A DNA stretch of 61,508 nt from Betaproteobacteria bacterium (GTDB lineage: Bacteria > Pseudomonadota > Gammaproteobacteria > Burkholderiales > JACQAP01): the NCBI GenBank assembly GCA_016194905.1, contig JACQAP010000007.1, positions 1 to 61,508 on the forward strand, written 5' to 3'. The first letter of the stretch is position 1; every line of letters begins with the position of its first letter. Positions 35,417 through 43,621 of the stretch are shown here, one piece after another. The notes below the pieces were generated by a model. That model worked only from the letters and a program-made list of their open reading frames with translations. It did no database searches and had not been told where the DNA came from. The position numbers and the translations under genes were made by a program.

Positions 35417-36742
35417 ATGATGAAGAAGGGAAAAGCGAAGACAGCGGGACAGCGGGCCAGGACGCAGACCTCGACGGGACGCCGGCGCTTCCTCAAGACC
35501 GCCGCGCTGACGGCAGGGGCCGCGGCCACCACGGGTTTGATCGACGGGTTTCCGTTGGTGTGGTCGCAAAACATCAAGGACGTCAAGCTCATGCAAGTCG
35601 GCGGCTCCTACTCCGCCATCAAAGATATTGCGGACCAGGCCACCAAGGATCTGGGCTTCAAGGTGGAGATGCAGACCGCCGACCATTCCGCGCTGCTGAA
35701 CCGCCTGGTGACCCAACCCCAGACCATCGACATCGCTGACATCGAGTATTTTTTCCAGTTACACCTCATCAAGCGCGGCACGCTTCAACCCATGGAGGAG
35801 AAGAAGATCAAGCTGTGGGACAAGGTTGTGCCGATCTTCACCAAGGGCACCTATCCCGACGGTAGAAAGGTGTCCGACCAGGGCGTGCTGCCCTACAAAG
35901 TGCAATACGTGAGCGGACCAGGGGCGAAGGAGTTCGCGAAGGGCCCGACCAAGTGGATCACGGGCATCCCCACGGTGTACAACGCCGACACCCTGGGCAT
36001 TCGTCCCGACCTGGTCAAGCGCAAGGTCGAGAGCTGGTCCGAGTTGCTCAATCCCGAGTGGAAGGGCAAGACGTCCATCGTATCCGTGCCGGGCATCGGC
36101 ATCATGGACGCCGCCATGGCCATCGAAGCGCGCGGCGACATCAAGTACGGCGACAAAGGCAACATGACCAAGGCCGAAATCGACAAGACCATCGATATTC
36201 TGAAGGCCGCGAAGAAGGCGGGACAGTTCCGCGCCATGTGGGCCACCTTCGACGAGTCCGTGAACCTGATGGCGTCAGGCGAAACCATCGTTCAGTCCAT
36301 GTGGTCGCCAGCGGTGACGGCGGTGCGTTCGCGCGGAATTCCGTGCTATTACGCGCCGTTAAAAGAAGGCTATCGCGCCTGGGGCAGCTGTATCGCTCCC
36401 ATGGCCCACCTCAAAGGCATCCAACTCGACGCGGCCTACGAGTACATCAATTGGTATATGTCTGGATGGCAGGCGGGCTTCATCGCCAAGCAAGGCTACT
36501 ACAGCTCCGTTCCAGAAGCCGCCAAGAAATTCATGACCGAGGATGAGTATGGCTATTGGTACGAAGGCAAGCCGGCCAAGGGCGAAATCAAGGATCCCTA
36601 CGGTAACGTCATGGAGAAACCGGGTGCGGTGCGTGACGGCGGAGCCTTCTGGGATCGCATGGGTAAAGTGGCTTGCTGGAATACCCTGATGGACGAGAAC
36701 CAGTACATGGTCAAGAAGTGGAACGAATTCCTGGCTTCCTGA
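35417..36742 (+). CDS. ABC transporter substrate-binding protein, spermidine/putrescine type, Tat-exported
   Basis: 441 residues. A twin-arginine signal (GRRRFLKTAALTAGAAATTG) is followed by a periplasmic-binding fold of the PotD group (family 1 bacterial extracellular solute-binding), e.g. WITGIPTVYNADTLGIRPDLV, SWSELLNPEWKGKTSIVSVPGIGIMDAAMA and the hinge AAYEYINWYMSG. GAGGAG lies 6 nt before the ATG at 35417. Tat export implies folding, perhaps with a cofactor, before secretion. It defines ligand specificity for the downstream permeases. Confidence 0.9.
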   Translation: MMKKGKAKTAGQRARTQTSTGRRRFLKTAALTAGAAATTGLIDGFPLVWSQNIKDVKLMQVGGSYSAIKDIADQATKDLGFKVEMQTADHSALLNRLVTQPQTIDIADIEYFFQLHLIKRGTLQPMEEKKIKLWDKVVPIFTKGTYPDGRKVSDQGVLPYKVQYVSGPGAKEFAKGPTKWITGIPTVYNADTLGIRPDLVKRKVESWSELLNPEWKGKTSIVSVPGIGIMDAAMAIEARGDIKYGDKGNMTKAEIDKTIDILKAAKKAGQFRAMWATFDESVNLMASGETIVQSMWSPAVTAVRSRGIPCYYAPLKEGYRAWGSCIAPMAHLKGIQLDAAYEYINWYMSGWQAGFIAKQGYYSSVPEAAKKFMTEDEYGYWYEGKPAKGEIKDPYGNVMEKPGAVRDGGAFWDRMGKVACWNTLMDENQYMVKKWNEFLAS

Positions 36743-36744
36743 AA

Positions 36745-36822
36745 TAGGGGACTAGGAGCCAGGATTTGGAGAATAGGGGGCGGAGATTTTTTCCTCTCTC
36801 TACCTCCTACCCTTTCCCCCTA
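36745..36822 (+). other. Interrupted stem-loop between binding protein and permease genes
   Basis: TAGGGG (36745-36750) pairs with CCCCTA (36817-36822), and TAGGAG (36753-36758) with CTCCTA (36804-36809), across a G-rich then C/T-rich spacer. Stem-loops at this junction often protect the binding-protein mRNA and lower permease expression. The G-rich/pyrimidine-rich halves make a strikingly asymmetric sequence. Confidence 0.4.
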
Positions 36823-36823
36823 C

Positions 36824-37720
36824 GTGCAATCACCTGACAGAACAAGAGGCGCACGCCCCGTGAAAGTCTCGCCCACCCTGACGTCTTATCTGCAGATCGG
36901 TCCGCTGCTGCTGGTGCTGCTGCTGTTTTTCGGCATTCCTTTGCTGGTGGTCATCGCCTATAGTTTTTTTCAGTTCGATGGCCTCGACTCGGTGCCCGCC
37001 TTCGACTTCGTGAACTATATCGATGTGCTGACTTCCGGGGTCACGCTGTCGTTGTATTTGAAAACACTCTACTACGCGGTGGTGGTATGGGCGATTACGC
37101 TCCTGATCGGATTCACCGTTGCCTATTTCCTGGCCTTCCACGTGCAGAGCCTGATCTGGCAGATGGCGCTGTTCCTCTTGTGCACCGTGCCGTTCTGGAC
37201 GTCGAACATCATTCGCATGATCTCGTGGATTCCTTTTCTCGGCAGGAACGGGATTTTCAACAACGCGCTCATTGGGGCGGGGATTACGCAGCAACCGCTG
37301 GAATTTCTGCTGTTCTCGGATTTCGCGGTCATCATCGCTTATGTGCATTTGTTTACGCTGTTCATGATCGTGCCCATCTTCAACGCTATGGCGAGAATCG
37401 ACAAGGCGCTGATCGAGGCGGCCCGCGATGGCGGCGCCAGTGGCTGGCGCATCATCTGGGACATCGTGGTCCCACTTTCCAAGACCGGTATCGCCTTGGG
37501 GTCGATCTTCGTGGTTACTCTGGTGATGGGGGATTTCTTCGTGGTCAAGGTCATGAGCGGCAGCCAGTCCGCCTCCATCGCCATGGCCATGTCGAATCAG
37601 ATCGCGATGGTGCAGTACCCCCCGGCGGCGGCCAGCGCCGTGATCTTGCTGATCGTCGTGAGCTTGATGGTGGCGGCGATCCTGCGGGTCGTCGATGTCC
37701 GAAAAGAAATCGCGGGGTAA
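36824..37720 (+). CDS. ABC transporter permease (PotB-like)
   Basis: 298 residues, six helices. TM1 IGPLLLVLLLFFGIPLLVVIAYSFF and the permease EAA loop EAARDGGASGWRIIWDIVVPLSKTGI near residues 203-228. The extended periplasmic loop 1 is typical of PotB. Two GTG starts are possible (36824 and 36860); the latter has AGAGGC upstream and begins closer to TM1, so it may be the real one. It forms the heteromeric membrane channel with the next gene product. Confidence 0.9.
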   Translation: MQSPDRTRGARPVKVSPTLTSYLQIGPLLLVLLLFFGIPLLVVIAYSFFQFDGLDSVPAFDFVNYIDVLTSGVTLSLYLKTLYYAVVVWAITLLIGFTVAYFLAFHVQSLIWQMALFLLCTVPFWTSNIIRMISWIPFLGRNGIFNNALIGAGITQQPLEFLLFSDFAVIIAYVHLFTLFMIVPIFNAMARIDKALIEAARDGGASGWRIIWDIVVPLSKTGIALGSIFVVTLVMGDFFVVKVMSGSQSASIAMAMSNQIAMVQYPPAAASAVILLIVVSLMVAAILRVVDVRKEIAG

Positions 37721-37723
37721 GTC

Positions 37724-38584
37724 ATGCAGAAACTACAGACCGGCAAACGTCCCTTGAGCTTTTACGCGCTGAGTGTTTTTTTCGGCCTGTTCGTGCTCTT
37801 CCTCTACGGCCCCATGTCGGCCATTTATATCCTGTCCTTTCAGGGACCCACTGGCGGGCTGACCTTCCCCATGCGAGGCTGGTCGTTGCACTGGTTCGAC
37901 GCGCTCTTCAGTCAGCAACGGACGGGAGATTTCGCGGGCGCGTTCACCCGCTCCATGATTCTCGCGGTGATGGCTTTGCTGCTGACGGTGGCAATTTCGG
38001 TGGTCGCCGGGCTTGCCTTCCGGCGTCGATTCGTCGGGGCCGCCTTCGTGTTCTATTTGGCGGTCGCCAGTTTGATCATGCCGGGATTGCTGGTGGGGCT
38101 GGGCGTGGGGCTTACCTTCCAAACGCTGGGGGTTCAAACCAAGTGGTTCGCCTCGGCGCTGGGCGCGCAGCTCACCTGGACATTGCCCTTCGGCATGCTG
38201 ATCATGTTCGCGGTGCTCAGCCGCTTCGATCGCGCTTATGAAGAGGCGGCGCGGGATCTCGGCGCCACCAATTGGCAGATCTTTCTATGGGTGGTCTTGC
38301 CTATTTTGTTTCCCGGCATGATCGCGGTGGCCCTGTTTGGATTCACGCTGTCCTATGACGAGTTTCCGCGCACTTTGTTAACGTCCGGCGCGGCGAACAC
38401 GCTGCCCATGGAAATCTGGGGCATGACCACCAACGTGACCTCGCCGGCACTGTATGCGCTTGGAACGGTCACAACGCTGGTGTCGTTCATCGCCATCGCG
38501 CTTGCGCTGGGATCGATCGCCATCATCCAGTGGCGCAGATCGCGACCTGTTGGAAATGTATCTTTGGCAAAGGAACAAGAATGA
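37724..38584 (+). CDS. ABC transporter permease (PotC-like)
   Basis: 286 residues, six helices. TM1 FYALSVFFGLFVLFLYGPMSAIYILSF and the EAA loop EEAARDLGATNWQIFLWVVLPILFPGM mark the ATPase-coupling helix. GFTLSYDEFPRTLLTSG is a conserved stretch of PotC/polyamine-type permeases. It begins 3 nt after the first permease, and its TGA overlaps the ATG of the ATPase gene (ATGA). Confidence 0.9.
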   Translation: MQKLQTGKRPLSFYALSVFFGLFVLFLYGPMSAIYILSFQGPTGGLTFPMRGWSLHWFDALFSQQRTGDFAGAFTRSMILAVMALLLTVAISVVAGLAFRRRFVGAAFVFYLAVASLIMPGLLVGLGVGLTFQTLGVQTKWFASALGAQLTWTLPFGMLIMFAVLSRFDRAYEEAARDLGATNWQIFLWVVLPILFPGMIAVALFGFTLSYDEFPRTLLTSGAANTLPMEIWGMTTNVTSPALYALGTVTTLVSFIAIALALGSIAIIQWRRSRPVGNVSLAKEQE

Positions 38585-39780
38585 ACCCGGGAGATCGGCG
38601 TCCTGCCGCGCGAGGCAGCATCGAACTGGCAGGCGTCACCAAGCGTTTCGGCGAAACGACCGCGGTCAGGAACATCGATCTGAAAATACCTGGCGGATGT
38701 TACTGCTGTCTGCTGGGGCCGTCAGGCTGTGGCAAGACGACGATACTGCGCATGATCGCCGGCCACGAATCGCCGACCGAGGGCGCAGTGCTGATCGACG
38801 GCGAGAACGTGGTCGACAAGCCCCCGGTCGAACGCGGCACGGCCATGATGTTCCAGAGTTACGCGCTGTTTCCGCATCTGAGCTGCACGGATAACGTTGC
38901 CTTCAACCTCAAGACGCGCGGTGTGGATAAAGCCGAGCGTCGGGCACGCGCGCGCGACATGCTCGATCGCGTGCGCATGAAGTCCTTCGCAGACCGGTTG
39001 CCTGCGCAGCTGTCGGGCGGGCAACAGCAGCGCATCGCGCTGGCGCGTTCGCTCATTACCAACCCGCGCGTACTGCTGCTCGACGAGCCTCTCTCGGCGC
39101 TCGACGAGTTTTTGCGTTTGCAGATGCGCGGCGAGCTCAGGAACATCCAGGCGGAATTCGGCATCACGTTCATTCACGTGACGCACACCCAAATGGAGGC
39201 GATCGCGCTGGCCGACATGGTGGTGGTGATGGATCAGGGCCAGATCGAGCAGGCGGCCTCGGCCCGGGACGTCTACGACCGGCCGCGCACCGGTTACGTG
39301 GCGCACTTCATGGGCGGACAGAATGTGCTGGCCGGAACGGTGACCGGGCGCCAGGCCGGTATTGTCACCATCGTTAGTGGAAAGAAGAAGATCGACATCA
39401 CGGCGCCGCCTTCGGCCGTCGCCTCGGGCCCTGCGGTTGGCGAGCAGTTCGAGGTCGCGGTGCGCCGCGATCGCGTGCGTCTGAGCCGCGCACACTCCGA
39501 AACGGCTGAAGCCGGCGTCAATGCAGTGAGCGGTCGTGTCTGCGGAATCGAATACCAGGGCACCTGGCTGAAGATCTCTATCGAGGATGCTTGCGGCGAG
39601 GGCTTCGTCGCCAACGTCCCCGACGACCAATTTTTCGCCGACCCGTTGACGATGGGGGATCCGGTGATCGCCCGTTGGGACGCGGAGCAATTGCATTACC
39701 TGGTTGCGCGGTCCGGGCGGGCCACGGGGGCGGCTCGCGCCCCTTCGACGGGCAACTCCACCGTGGCTGCGGCGGGCTAG
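38581..39780 (+). CDS. ABC transporter ATP-binding protein (PotA-like)
   Basis: 399 residues. Walker A GPSGCGKTT (~46), Q-loop MMFQSYALFPH, signature LSGGQQQR, Walker B VLLLDEPLSALD and H-loop HVTHTQ. The C-terminal ~130 residues are a TOBE regulatory barrel (FEVAVRRDRVRLSR...), as in PotA/MalK. The start at 38581 begins with a short leader before the ABC domain and overlaps the permease stop. Energises import by the two permeases. Confidence 0.93.
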   Translation: MNPGDRRPAARGSIELAGVTKRFGETTAVRNIDLKIPGGCYCCLLGPSGCGKTTILRMIAGHESPTEGAVLIDGENVVDKPPVERGTAMMFQSYALFPHLSCTDNVAFNLKTRGVDKAERRARARDMLDRVRMKSFADRLPAQLSGGQQQRIALARSLITNPRVLLLDEPLSALDEFLRLQMRGELRNIQAEFGITFIHVTHTQMEAIALADMVVVMDQGQIEQAASARDVYDRPRTGYVAHFMGGQNVLAGTVTGRQAGIVTIVSGKKKIDITAPPSAVASGPAVGEQFEVAVRRDRVRLSRAHSETAEAGVNAVSGRVCGIEYQGTWLKISIEDACGEGFVANVPDDQFFADPLTMGDPVIARWDAEQLHYLVARSGRATGAARAPSTGNSTVAAAG

Positions 39781-39782
39781 CC

Positions 39783-40094
39783 ATGTGCGGACTGTGCGGC
39801 GTTTTCCATGGTGAGGCGCACTGGACTGACGTGACCGTGGGCGCGAGCGGCAGCGCCGCGCGCACTCGTCGCCACGAACGGCTGCACCGCGTCGCGCAAG
39901 CCAACCGCATTCTCAAGCAATACGGGCTGAAGTTGAGCGACTGGCAGGGAAGCGCTTACTTGCTCGGCAGCCAGACCGGCCAGACGGCCATCGTGCCCAG
40001 CGTCGCCGCCGTCTGGCCCGCGGCCGAACGCATGCGCAGGCAATCGATCGATCCGCTCGATGCACGGTTGATCGAAGTTCTCGAACAGGATTGA
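39783..40094 (+). CDS. Small MCGLCG protein (103 aa), unknown function
   Basis: Begins M-C-G-L-C-G-V-F-H-G-E-x-H-W, giving two cysteines and two histidines in the first 14 residues, then a helical body (RRHERLHRVAQANRILKQYGLKLSDWQGSAYLLGS, TGQTAIVP). MCG with Cys2 recalls the N-terminal nucleophile of class II amidotransferases, but the protein is far too short. A metal site is an alternative, given the CobW metal-chaperone gene 18 bp downstream. It starts 2 nt after the ATPase stop, so it belongs to the operon. I do not recognise a named family. Confidence 0.6.
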   Translation: MCGLCGVFHGEAHWTDVTVGASGSAARTRRHERLHRVAQANRILKQYGLKLSDWQGSAYLLGSQTGQTAIVPSVAAVWPAAERMRRQSIDPLDARLIEVLEQD

Positions 40095-40112
40095 TCAGGG
40101 GCAGAGCACGCG

Positions 40113-41153
40113 ATGGTCTCGAACAGCAATCTCACTCCGGTCAACGTCCTCACGGGCTTCCTGGGCAGCGGCAAGACAACGCTGCTGCAGCGGCTGCTGC
40201 GTTCACCGCGCATGGGGCGTACCGCGGTGCTGATCAATGAGTTCGGCGAAATAGGCCTGGACCATCTGCTGGTGCAGCAAGTAGATGAGTCGGTTGTGTT
40301 GCTGCAGAGCGGTTGCATCTGCTGCAGCATCCGCGATGACCTCGCGTCCGCATTGCGCGGACTGCTGAGCCGGCGCGAGCGCGGCGAGATTCCGGCCTTC
40401 GACCGGATTATTATCGAGACCACCGGCCTCGCGGACCCGGGACCGATTCTCCATACGCTGTTGAGCGAGCCGGTGATCCGGCATCATTTCCAGCTCGGCA
40501 ACGTGATTACCACCGTAGATGTGGTGAATGCGGAACTGCATCTGTCTCGCAATCGCGAGGGCATCAAGCAAGTGGCCGCCGCCGACCGGCTGGTCCTCAC
40601 CAAGTCCGATCTTGTCGAAGCGGCCCAGACCGCGGCGGTGCGCGAGGAACTGGCGCGCTTGAATCCCTCCGCAAGGCAGTGGGACGCCGCGCAGGGATCC
40701 GTCGACGCGGACTTCTTGCTCGATGTAATGCCGTCTGCGCCGGCGCCGGGCACGGCATGCTACCGGCTGCAGAATGCGGGCGCGAGCGCGAGGAGGGTGG
40801 AGGCGACGAAAGGATTGCGCCAGCATACGGAATCGGTATCGAGCATGAGCCTGGTCCTGAGTCGACGGATTGACTGGACCGCTTTCGGCATTTGGTTGAG
40901 CCTGCTGCTAAACCGGCATGGCGACGACGTGTTGCGGGTGAAAGGAATCCTTTGCGTCGAGGGCAGCGACACGCCGGTGTTCATCAACGGCGTGCAGCAC
41001 ATCGTCCATCCTCCCCAGCACCTGGAGCGCTGGCCCACGCCGGACCACCGCTCGCGCATCGTGTTCATCACGCGCGGCATCGATCAGGGTCAGTTACGTC
41101 GCTCGCTGGAGGCTTTTTGCAAATTGCGAATAGCGGAGCCGGCGGTGGCATAA
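40113..41153 (+). CDS. CobW/COG0523-family GTPase metallochaperone
   Basis: 346 residues. P-loop GFLGSGKTT (15-23), the metal-binding CxCC motif GCICCSI, ETTGLADPGPI, and guanine specificity TKSD; a CobW C-terminal domain follows (RIVFITRGIDQGQLRRSLEAF). COG0523 GTPases deliver Zn, Co or other metals to target enzymes. The operon encodes at least two binuclear-metal hydrolases (M20 and hydantoinase), which are the probable clients. The start overlaps nothing; a short GGGGCAGAG precedes it. Confidence 0.9.
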   Translation: MVSNSNLTPVNVLTGFLGSGKTTLLQRLLRSPRMGRTAVLINEFGEIGLDHLLVQQVDESVVLLQSGCICCSIRDDLASALRGLLSRRERGEIPAFDRIIIETTGLADPGPILHTLLSEPVIRHHFQLGNVITTVDVVNAELHLSRNREGIKQVAAADRLVLTKSDLVEAAQTAAVREELARLNPSARQWDAAQGSVDADFLLDVMPSAPAPGTACYRLQNAGASARRVEATKGLRQHTESVSSMSLVLSRRIDWTAFGIWLSLLLNRHGDDVLRVKGILCVEGSDTPVFINGVQHIVHPPQHLERWPTPDHRSRIVFITRGIDQGQLRRSLEAFCKLRIAEPAVA

Positions 41154-41318
41154 GGTCCCGGTCGCGCAGCCAATTCCGGCTCAAGACCGGCAATCGCGGA
41201 GCTGAAGCACGATGAGCAAGTTGTCGAGGTGGGCCAAGTGAGCGAGCGCGATTTCAAAAGCTTTTGATCATTCTGTCGCCTGCGGCCCCAAGGCGCGGCT
41301 CGCAAGAGGGAACCGGAT

Positions 41319-42557
41319 ATGGCTGCAATATCGATTGATTCGCAACGGTTGTGGAAGTCCCTGATGGATCTCGCCCGCATCGGCGCCACCGAAAAAGGCG
41401 GCGTGCGCCGGTTGGCGCTGACCAGGCTGGACGGCGAAGCGCGCGACCTGTTCATTCGCTGGTGCAAGGAGGCAGGCTGCGGCATCGCGATCGATGGCAT
41501 CGGCAACATCTTTGCGCGGCGTGCGGGCCGCAATGATGCGCTCCCGCCCATCATTACCGGCAGCCACATCGACACCCAGCCTTCGGGCGGAAAATTCGAC
41601 GGCAACTACGGGGTGATGTCCGGGCTCGAAGTGATTCGCACCCTCAACGATCACAAGATCCGCACTGAAGCGCCAATCGAAGTGGCGGTGTGGACCAATG
41701 AGGAAGGCTCGCGTTTCACGCCGGTGATGATGGGATCGGGCGTGTTCGTGGGGGCCTTCCCGCTCGAATCCACCTTGCAACGCGCCGACCTGGAGGGCGT
41801 GACGGTCGGCCAGGCGCTCGAGCAGATCGGTTACGCCGGTGCGGAAAAAATCGGCGGCCGGCCCGTCGGCGCCTACTTCGAGGCGCATATCGAACAAGGA
41901 CCCATTCTGGAGGATACGCGCAAGGTGATCGGCGTCGTGCTCGGCGCGCTGGGCCTGCGCTGGTACGACGTCGTTGTCACCGGGCAGGACGCGCATGCCG
42001 GTCCCACGCCGATGCGGCTGAGGAAGGATGCGTTGCTCGTCGCATCGAAGATCGTTGCCGAGATCAACGCGCTCGCCAACCGCTACCAGCCCGACGGCCG
42101 CGGCACGGTGGGATTCATGCAGGTCAAGCCCAATTCGCGCAACGTCATTCCGGGAGAGGTGCGGCTTTCGGTGGACTTGCGCCACGCGCAAGACGAGGCG
42201 CTCGACCGCATGGAAAGCGAGATGCGTGCGGCGTGCGAGCGCTTTGCGCGGGAGGGGAAAGTCAGTGCCAGCGTCGAGCGCGTCGCCAATTACCCAGCCT
42301 GCAATTTCGAAGCCGGATGCGTATCCGCGGTACGCAATGCCGCGCAATCTCTGGGTTTGAGCCACATGGACATCGTCAGCGGCGCCGGCCACGATGCCAT
42401 CTACATGGCGAGAGTTGCCCCTACCGGCATGATATTCGTCCCGTGTGAAGGCGGCATCAGTCACAACGAGATCGAGAACGCCAAGGAAGAAGACCTGGCC
42501 ACGGGCTGCAACGTGCTGCTGAACGTCATGCTCCTGAAGGCACGGATCGCTGAGTAG
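41319..42557 (+). CDS. M20-family Zn hydrolase (N-carbamoyl-amino-acid hydrolase / allantoate amidohydrolase type)
   Basis: 412 residues. Binuclear metal ligands in context: GSHIDTQPSGGKFDGNYGV (His, bridging Asp), TNEEGSRF (Glu pair), EAHIEQGPILE (His) and the C-terminal CEGGISHNE (His). The dimerisation domain includes GQDAHAGPTPM. This is the signature of the carbamoylase/ureidohydrolase branch rather than peptidases. It would hydrolyse the N-carbamoyl product made by the hydantoinase, releasing NH3 and CO2. A 165-bp gap separates it from cobW, with no clear terminator. Confidence 0.9.
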   Translation: MAAISIDSQRLWKSLMDLARIGATEKGGVRRLALTRLDGEARDLFIRWCKEAGCGIAIDGIGNIFARRAGRNDALPPIITGSHIDTQPSGGKFDGNYGVMSGLEVIRTLNDHKIRTEAPIEVAVWTNEEGSRFTPVMMGSGVFVGAFPLESTLQRADLEGVTVGQALEQIGYAGAEKIGGRPVGAYFEAHIEQGPILEDTRKVIGVVLGALGLRWYDVVVTGQDAHAGPTPMRLRKDALLVASKIVAEINALANRYQPDGRGTVGFMQVKPNSRNVIPGEVRLSVDLRHAQDEALDRMESEMRAACERFAREGKVSASVERVANYPACNFEAGCVSAVRNAAQSLGLSHMDIVSGAGHDAIYMARVAPTGMIFVPCEGGISHNEIENAKEEDLATGCNVLLNVMLLKARIAE

Positions 42558-42583
42558 GCGGGTCGCGCAAAAGGAATCGACGC

Positions 42584-43567
42584 ATGAAACCCAGGATCGT
42601 ACTGTTGGCCACAGGCGGAACCATCGCGTCGCGTTATGACCCGAAGCTGGGCAGTACGGTCGCCTCCCAGCGTGCCGATGCGCTTCTCCAGACGTTGCCG
42701 CAGGTGGCCGATGTCGCCGACATCGAAGTTCATGACCTGGCGACCATCCCCAGTTACGAAATGGATCTGCAGTTCGCTTTCAATCTTGCCGGGCGCATCC
42801 GGGATGCACTCTCCAGGCCGGAAGTGGCGGGAGTGGTGGTCACGCACGGCACCGATACGATGGAGGAGACCTGTTATCTGGCCGATCTGCTGCTCGATTC
42901 CGACAAGCCGGCGGTGTTCACCGGCGCGCAGCGTGCCCACGATGATCCGCAATCCGACGGTCCCCCCAATTTGCTCAACGCCTTGCGGGTCGCGGCGTCG
43001 CCGTTGGCTCGCGGGCTCGGCGCCATGATCTGCTTCAACGCAACCATCCACGCCGCGCGCGATGTGACCAAGGTCCACGCCAGCGCGGTGGAAACCTTCC
43101 AATCGTACGAACACGGTGCCTTGGGCGCAGTCGACGGCAGCACGGTCGTCATCCATCGGCGGCCCGTCCTGCGGCGCTCGTTCAGAGTCGACCGGCTCGA
43201 ACAAAACGTGGAGCTCTTCCGCCTCGTTCTCGGCATGGACCTTCGCGGCATCGAGGCCGCCATCGAGCGCGGTGTCGCGGGTCTGATAATCGAGGGCTTC
43301 GGCCGCGGCAACGGGCCATCGCGACTGGCGCAACTCGTGCAGCGGGCGAAGCGCAAGAACATTCCGGTTCTGATTACGTCGCGGTGTCCCGCCGGCCGCG
43401 TGCAGGCGATTTACGGCGGCGGTGGCGGGGGCCGCGACCTTGCCAATGCGGGCGCAATCTTTACGGGTGACCTGAAGGGGCCCAAGGCAAGGTTGCTGTT
43501 GATGGTGTTGCTGTCCGGTGCCAAGAACGGGCCGATTGCGCAAACCGTGGCCGCGCTGGCGCCCTGA
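42584..43567 (+). CDS. Asparaginase / glutaminase-family amidohydrolase
   Basis: 327 residues. Catalytic Thr in LLATGGTIASR near residue 12 and the second triad Thr-Asp in VVVTHGTDTMEETCYLADLLL (residues ~85-105), with AFTGAQR-like VFTGAQRAHDDPQSDGPPNLLNAL. No signal peptide, so cytoplasmic. The C-terminal half contains GFGRGNGP, again typical. In this operon it probably removes ammonia from an amide side chain or related intermediate. A long Gly run (YGGGGGGRD) near residue 278 is unusual but in frame. Confidence 0.9.
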   Translation: MKPRIVLLATGGTIASRYDPKLGSTVASQRADALLQTLPQVADVADIEVHDLATIPSYEMDLQFAFNLAGRIRDALSRPEVAGVVVTHGTDTMEETCYLADLLLDSDKPAVFTGAQRAHDDPQSDGPPNLLNALRVAASPLARGLGAMICFNATIHAARDVTKVHASAVETFQSYEHGALGAVDGSTVVIHRRPVLRRSFRVDRLEQNVELFRLVLGMDLRGIEAAIERGVAGLIIEGFGRGNGPSRLAQLVQRAKRKNIPVLITSRCPAGRVQAIYGGGGGGRDLANAGAIFTGDLKGPKARLLLMVLLSGAKNGPIAQTVAALAP

Positions 43568-43621
43568 TGCGTCGCGCACGACGAATATAAAAACGCAAAC
43601 CTTTCCGAGGAGGAACGCTAG

